Assembly: GCA_016215085.1 (NCBI GenBank)
Contig: JACRMD010000385.1
Span: 1-14,012, forward strand
From: Solirubrobacterales bacterium
Lineage (GTDB): Bacteria > Actinomycetota > Thermoleophilia > Solirubrobacterales > Solirubrobacteraceae
Direction of reading: 5' to 3'
DNA length: 14,012 nucleotides
The notes below the pieces were generated by a model. The model made no database searches. It saw only the letters and a program-made list of their open reading frames with translations, and was not told the origin of the DNA. A program made the position numbers and the translations under genes. Shown here piece after piece: positions 11,800 through 14,012 of this stretch (positions within the stretch are counted from its first letter, which is position 1; each line of letters begins with the position of its first letter).

Positions 11800-12962
11800 T
11801 CGGAGTAGTCCTTGCAGACCGCCCCGCGATCGTCGCCGCAGTCCTTCGTCGGCGTGGTCCAGTACGCGACCTTGTCGAAGTAGGCCTCGTCCTCGGCGTG
11901 GAAGACGTCGCAGTGGTCCTTCGCCGCGGTCTCCGCGCACGCCTTCTGGTTGGACGGCGCCTCACCGAACCACTCGGCCACCGCGGCGTTGGCCTTGGGG
12001 CTGATGATGTGGTTCATCCACATGTACATGCAGTTCGGGTGCTTGGCGCCCTTGGCGATCATCCAGGTGTCCGACCAGCCCGTCGCGCCCTCCTTCGGGA
12101 GCGTCGTCTTGATCGGCACCTTGTCGGCCTCGAGGAGGTTCGCGATGACCTGCCACGTGGTGCCGACGACCGAGTCGCCCTGCGTGAAGGCCTGCTGCTC
12201 CTTCGTGTAGTCCGACCAGTACTCGCCGACGATCTGGCGCTGCTGCTTGAGCAGGTCGACCGCCGCCTGGAACTGCTTGTCGTCGAGCTCGTAGGGGTTC
12301 TCGATCCCGAGGTCCGGCTTGGTGGCCTTCAGGTACAGCGCCGCGTCGGCGATGTAGATCGGGTTGTCGTAGGCCGTGACCTTGCCCTTGTACTGCGAGT
12401 TGGGGTCGAAGACGACGCCCCAGCTGTCGGGCGCCTCCTTGACCTTGTCGGTCCGCCACATCAGCAGGTTCGCGCCGCGGCCGTGCGGCACGCCGTAGGG
12501 CACGCCGTCGACCGAGTTCCACGGCTTGTCCTTCAGGCCCTCGAAGACGTCGGCGTAGTTGGGGATGAGGTCGGTGTTGACCGGCGCGACGTCGCCGCCG
12601 GCGATCAGCCGCAGCGTCGCGTCGCCCGAGGCCGAGACGCCGTCGTAGCGGCCGGTCCGCATGAGCGTGACCATCTCGTCCGAGGTGTTGCCGACCTTGA
12701 CGTTGACCTGGCAGCCGGTCTCCTTCTCGAAGTCCGTCACCCAGTCGACCTTGGGGTCGGTCGAGCCGTCCTCGACGTAGCCGGCCCAGGCGATGAGGTT
12801 CACCTGGCCCTCGCCCTTGCCGAGCTGCTGCATCGCCTGCTGCTTCTCGGGCGGCTTGACGCCGCCGGAGCTGCTGCTCCCTCCGCTGTCGTCGTCGCCG
12901 CAGCCTGCCGCGGCGAAGAGCGCCGCCGCGGCGAGCGCCGCGGCCAGTGCCCTGATGTTCAT
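11766..12962 (-). CDS. potD: Polyamine-type ABC substrate-binding lipoprotein, PotD-like
   Basis: The 398-residue product is the solute receptor of the importer. It has a lipoprotein signal peptide with lipobox AAGC and lipidated C21, followed by a Gly/Ser linker. The fold has the two-lobe layout of the PotD/PotF family: VNLIAWAGYV early, GVPYGVPHGRGANLLMWRTD near 152-172, and a W-x-D motif (W296, D298) in EGATGWSDTWM that matches the polyamine-contacting W-x-D of PotD as I recall it. The mature protein has six more cysteines (84, 311, 342, 351, 375, 383), unusually many, and the last four cluster near the C terminus. ATG 12962 overlaps the stop of the ATPase gene (ATGA). Polyamine specificity is likely but unproven, and the putrescine versus spermidine preference cannot be read. 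Confidence 0.92.
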   Translation of the reverse strand: MNIRALAAALAAAALFAAAGCGDDDSGGSSSSGGVKPPEKQQAMQQLGKGEGQVNLIAWAGYVEDGSTDPKVDWVTDFEKETGCQVNVKVGNTSDEMVTLMRTGRYDGVSASGDATLRLIAGGDVAPVNTDLIPNYADVFEGLKDKPWNSVDGVPYGVPHGRGANLLMWRTDKVKEAPDSWGVVFDPNSQYKGKVTAYDNPIYIADAALYLKATKPDLGIENPYELDDKQFQAAVDLLKQQRQIVGEYWSDYTKEQQAFTQGDSVVGTTWQVIANLLEADKVPIKTTLPKEGATGWSDTWMIAKGAKHPNCMYMWMNHIISPKANAAVAEWFGEAPSNQKACAETAAKDHCDVFHAEDEAYFDKVAYWTTPTKDCGDDRGAVCKDYSEWVQAWTEIKG

Positions 12963-14002
12963 GTGGTGCCCTCCTCGTGTGCGCCGGCGACCGCCGACGT
13001 GTGGTCCTCGCGCCAGGCCACCCGGACCTCCCGTCCCCGGTCCTGCTGCGCTTCCGCGGACGAGGTCTCCAGGTTCTGCCGGACCACCTGGAGCTCACCG
13101 CCCTGTTCGAGCGCCACCACGTACCGCGTCAGCGGCCCGAGGTAGCTCACGTCCGTCACGCGCCCCCGCTCGACGTGCATCCCGTCCACGTGGGCGTCGT
13201 CGCGCACCAGGTGCACCTTCTCAGGGCGCACGGTGAAGCGGCGGCCGCCGCGCTCCAGGAGGTTCGAGGTGCCGACGAACCCCGCGACGAACGGCGTGCG
13301 CGGGTGCTCGTAGACCTCGGCCGGGGCGCCGACCTGGACGATGCGGCCCGCGTCGAACACGGCGAGCCGGTCGCTCATCGTCAGCGCCTCCTCCTGGTCG
13401 TGGGTGACGTAGACGAAGGTGATGCCGACCTCGCCCTGGATGCGCTTGAGCTCGACCTGCATCTCCTGGCGCAGCTTGAGGTCCAGGGCGCCCAGCGGCT
13501 CGTCGAGGAGCAGGACGCGGGGCCGGTTGACGACCGCGCGCGCCAGCGCCACGCGCTGGCGCTGGCCGCCGGAGAGCTGGCCGGGCTTGCGGGAGCCCAG
13601 GCCGGGCAGGCGGACGAGCTCGAGCGCCTCCTCGGCGCGGGCGCGGCGCTCGGCCCTCGCGACCTTCCTGATGCGCAGCCCGTAGGCGACGTTCTCCAGC
13701 ACGGTCATGTGCGGGAACAGCGCGTAGTCCTGGAAGACGGTGTTGACGTCGCGGGCGTAGGGCGGCAGCCCCGACACGTCGCGGCCCGCGAGCTCCACGC
13801 GGCCGTCGTCGGGCAGCTCGAAGCCGGCGATCAGCCGCAGCGTCGTGGTCTTGCCCGAGCCCGAGGGGCCCAGCATCGTGAAGAACTCGCCGCGCTGGAC
13901 GTCGAGGTCGACGCCGTCCACGGCGCGCACGTCGCCGTAGGCCTTGGTGAGTCCGACGAGGGAGATGTCCGGGATGGAGTCGTCCAACGTGGCGATCCTC
14001 AC
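12959..14002 (-). CDS. potA: ABC transporter ATP-binding protein, PotA-like
   Basis: The 347-residue ATPase powers the importer from the cytoplasmic side. All signature motifs are in place: Walker A GPSGSGKT (45-52), Q-loop Q91 (FQDYALFPHM), signature LSGGQ (143-147), Walker B with D167 and E168 (VLLLDEP), D-loop GALD (171-174), and H-loop H201 (VTHDQEEA). The C-terminal 100 residues form the TOBE-like regulatory domain (FTVRPEKV near 245). Length matches the PotA/MalK class. It is the first gene of the operon in the window and overlaps the binding-protein start by 4 nt (ATGA). GTG 14002 lies 10 nt from the window edge, so the promoter is outside and the start could not be tested fully. TTG 13987, preceded by AGG, is an alternative. 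Placing the ATPase first is the usual potABCD order, although here potD is second. Confidence 0.93.
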   Translation of the reverse strand: MRIATLDDSIPDISLVGLTKAYGDVRAVDGVDLDVQRGEFFTMLGPSGSGKTTTLRLIAGFELPDDGRVELAGRDVSGLPPYARDVNTVFQDYALFPHMTVLENVAYGLRIRKVARAERRARAEEALELVRLPGLGSRKPGQLSGGQRQRVALARAVVNRPRVLLLDEPLGALDLKLRQEMQVELKRIQGEVGITFVYVTHDQEEALTMSDRLAVFDAGRIVQVGAPAEVYEHPRTPFVAGFVGTSNLLERGGRRFTVRPEKVHLVRDDAHVDGMHVERGRVTDVSYLGPLTRYVVALEQGGELQVVRQNLETSSAEAQQDRGREVRVAWREDHTSAVAGAHEEGTT

Positions 14003-14012
14003 GCAGCGTCCA

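Overview
This window is high-GC DNA with strongly G/C-ending codons, almost certainly from an actinobacterium. The RpoB and RpoC sequences resemble actinobacterial forms, for example the RpoC stretch ITWVD...RDLP and the GKGQK.RA.KRLKV segment. The unusual RpoC inserts and the gene set suggest a deep-branching class such as Thermoleophilia (Solirubrobacterales). That placement is inference and cannot be proved from the window.

Positions 1-5376 (+) hold the end of rpoB followed by rpoC, the beta and beta' subunits of RNA polymerase. rpoC is not one open frame. At about 2583-2703 a 60-nt segment appears twice in tandem, about 73% identical, plus one extra base. This puts the two halves of rpoC in different frames. 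Removing 61 nt restores a 1426-codon gene. This is the most notable anomaly in the window. It could be an assembly or sequencing chimera, or a real and probably damaging insertion in an essential gene. A 12-bp hairpin at 5403-5431 closes the operon.

Positions 5472-9203 hold a run of unrelated genes. They are a membrane-anchored diguanylate cyclase with an inhibitory c-di-GMP site, a small HAD-fold protein on the opposite strand whose 3' end overlaps it, a DMT-family membrane transporter, a small exported protein and a small lipoprotein.

Positions 9217-14002 (-) hold a compact operon read right to left. The order is ABC ATPase (PotA-like), lipoprotein substrate-binding protein (PotD-like), two permeases (PotB/PotC-like) and an alpha/beta hydrolase 10 nt downstream of the last permease. 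Overlapping start and stop codons link ATPase to binding protein and permease to permease. A strong hairpin lies just after the binding-protein stop, where differential expression signals are common in ABC import operons. The system probably imports polyamines or related cations. The role of the hydrolase is unknown.

No CRISPR array, tRNA, rRNA, insertion sequence, phage gene or defence cluster was seen. Apart from the rpoC anomaly, the content is ordinary chromosomal housekeeping and accessory genes, and I do not see a clearly new multi-gene system.
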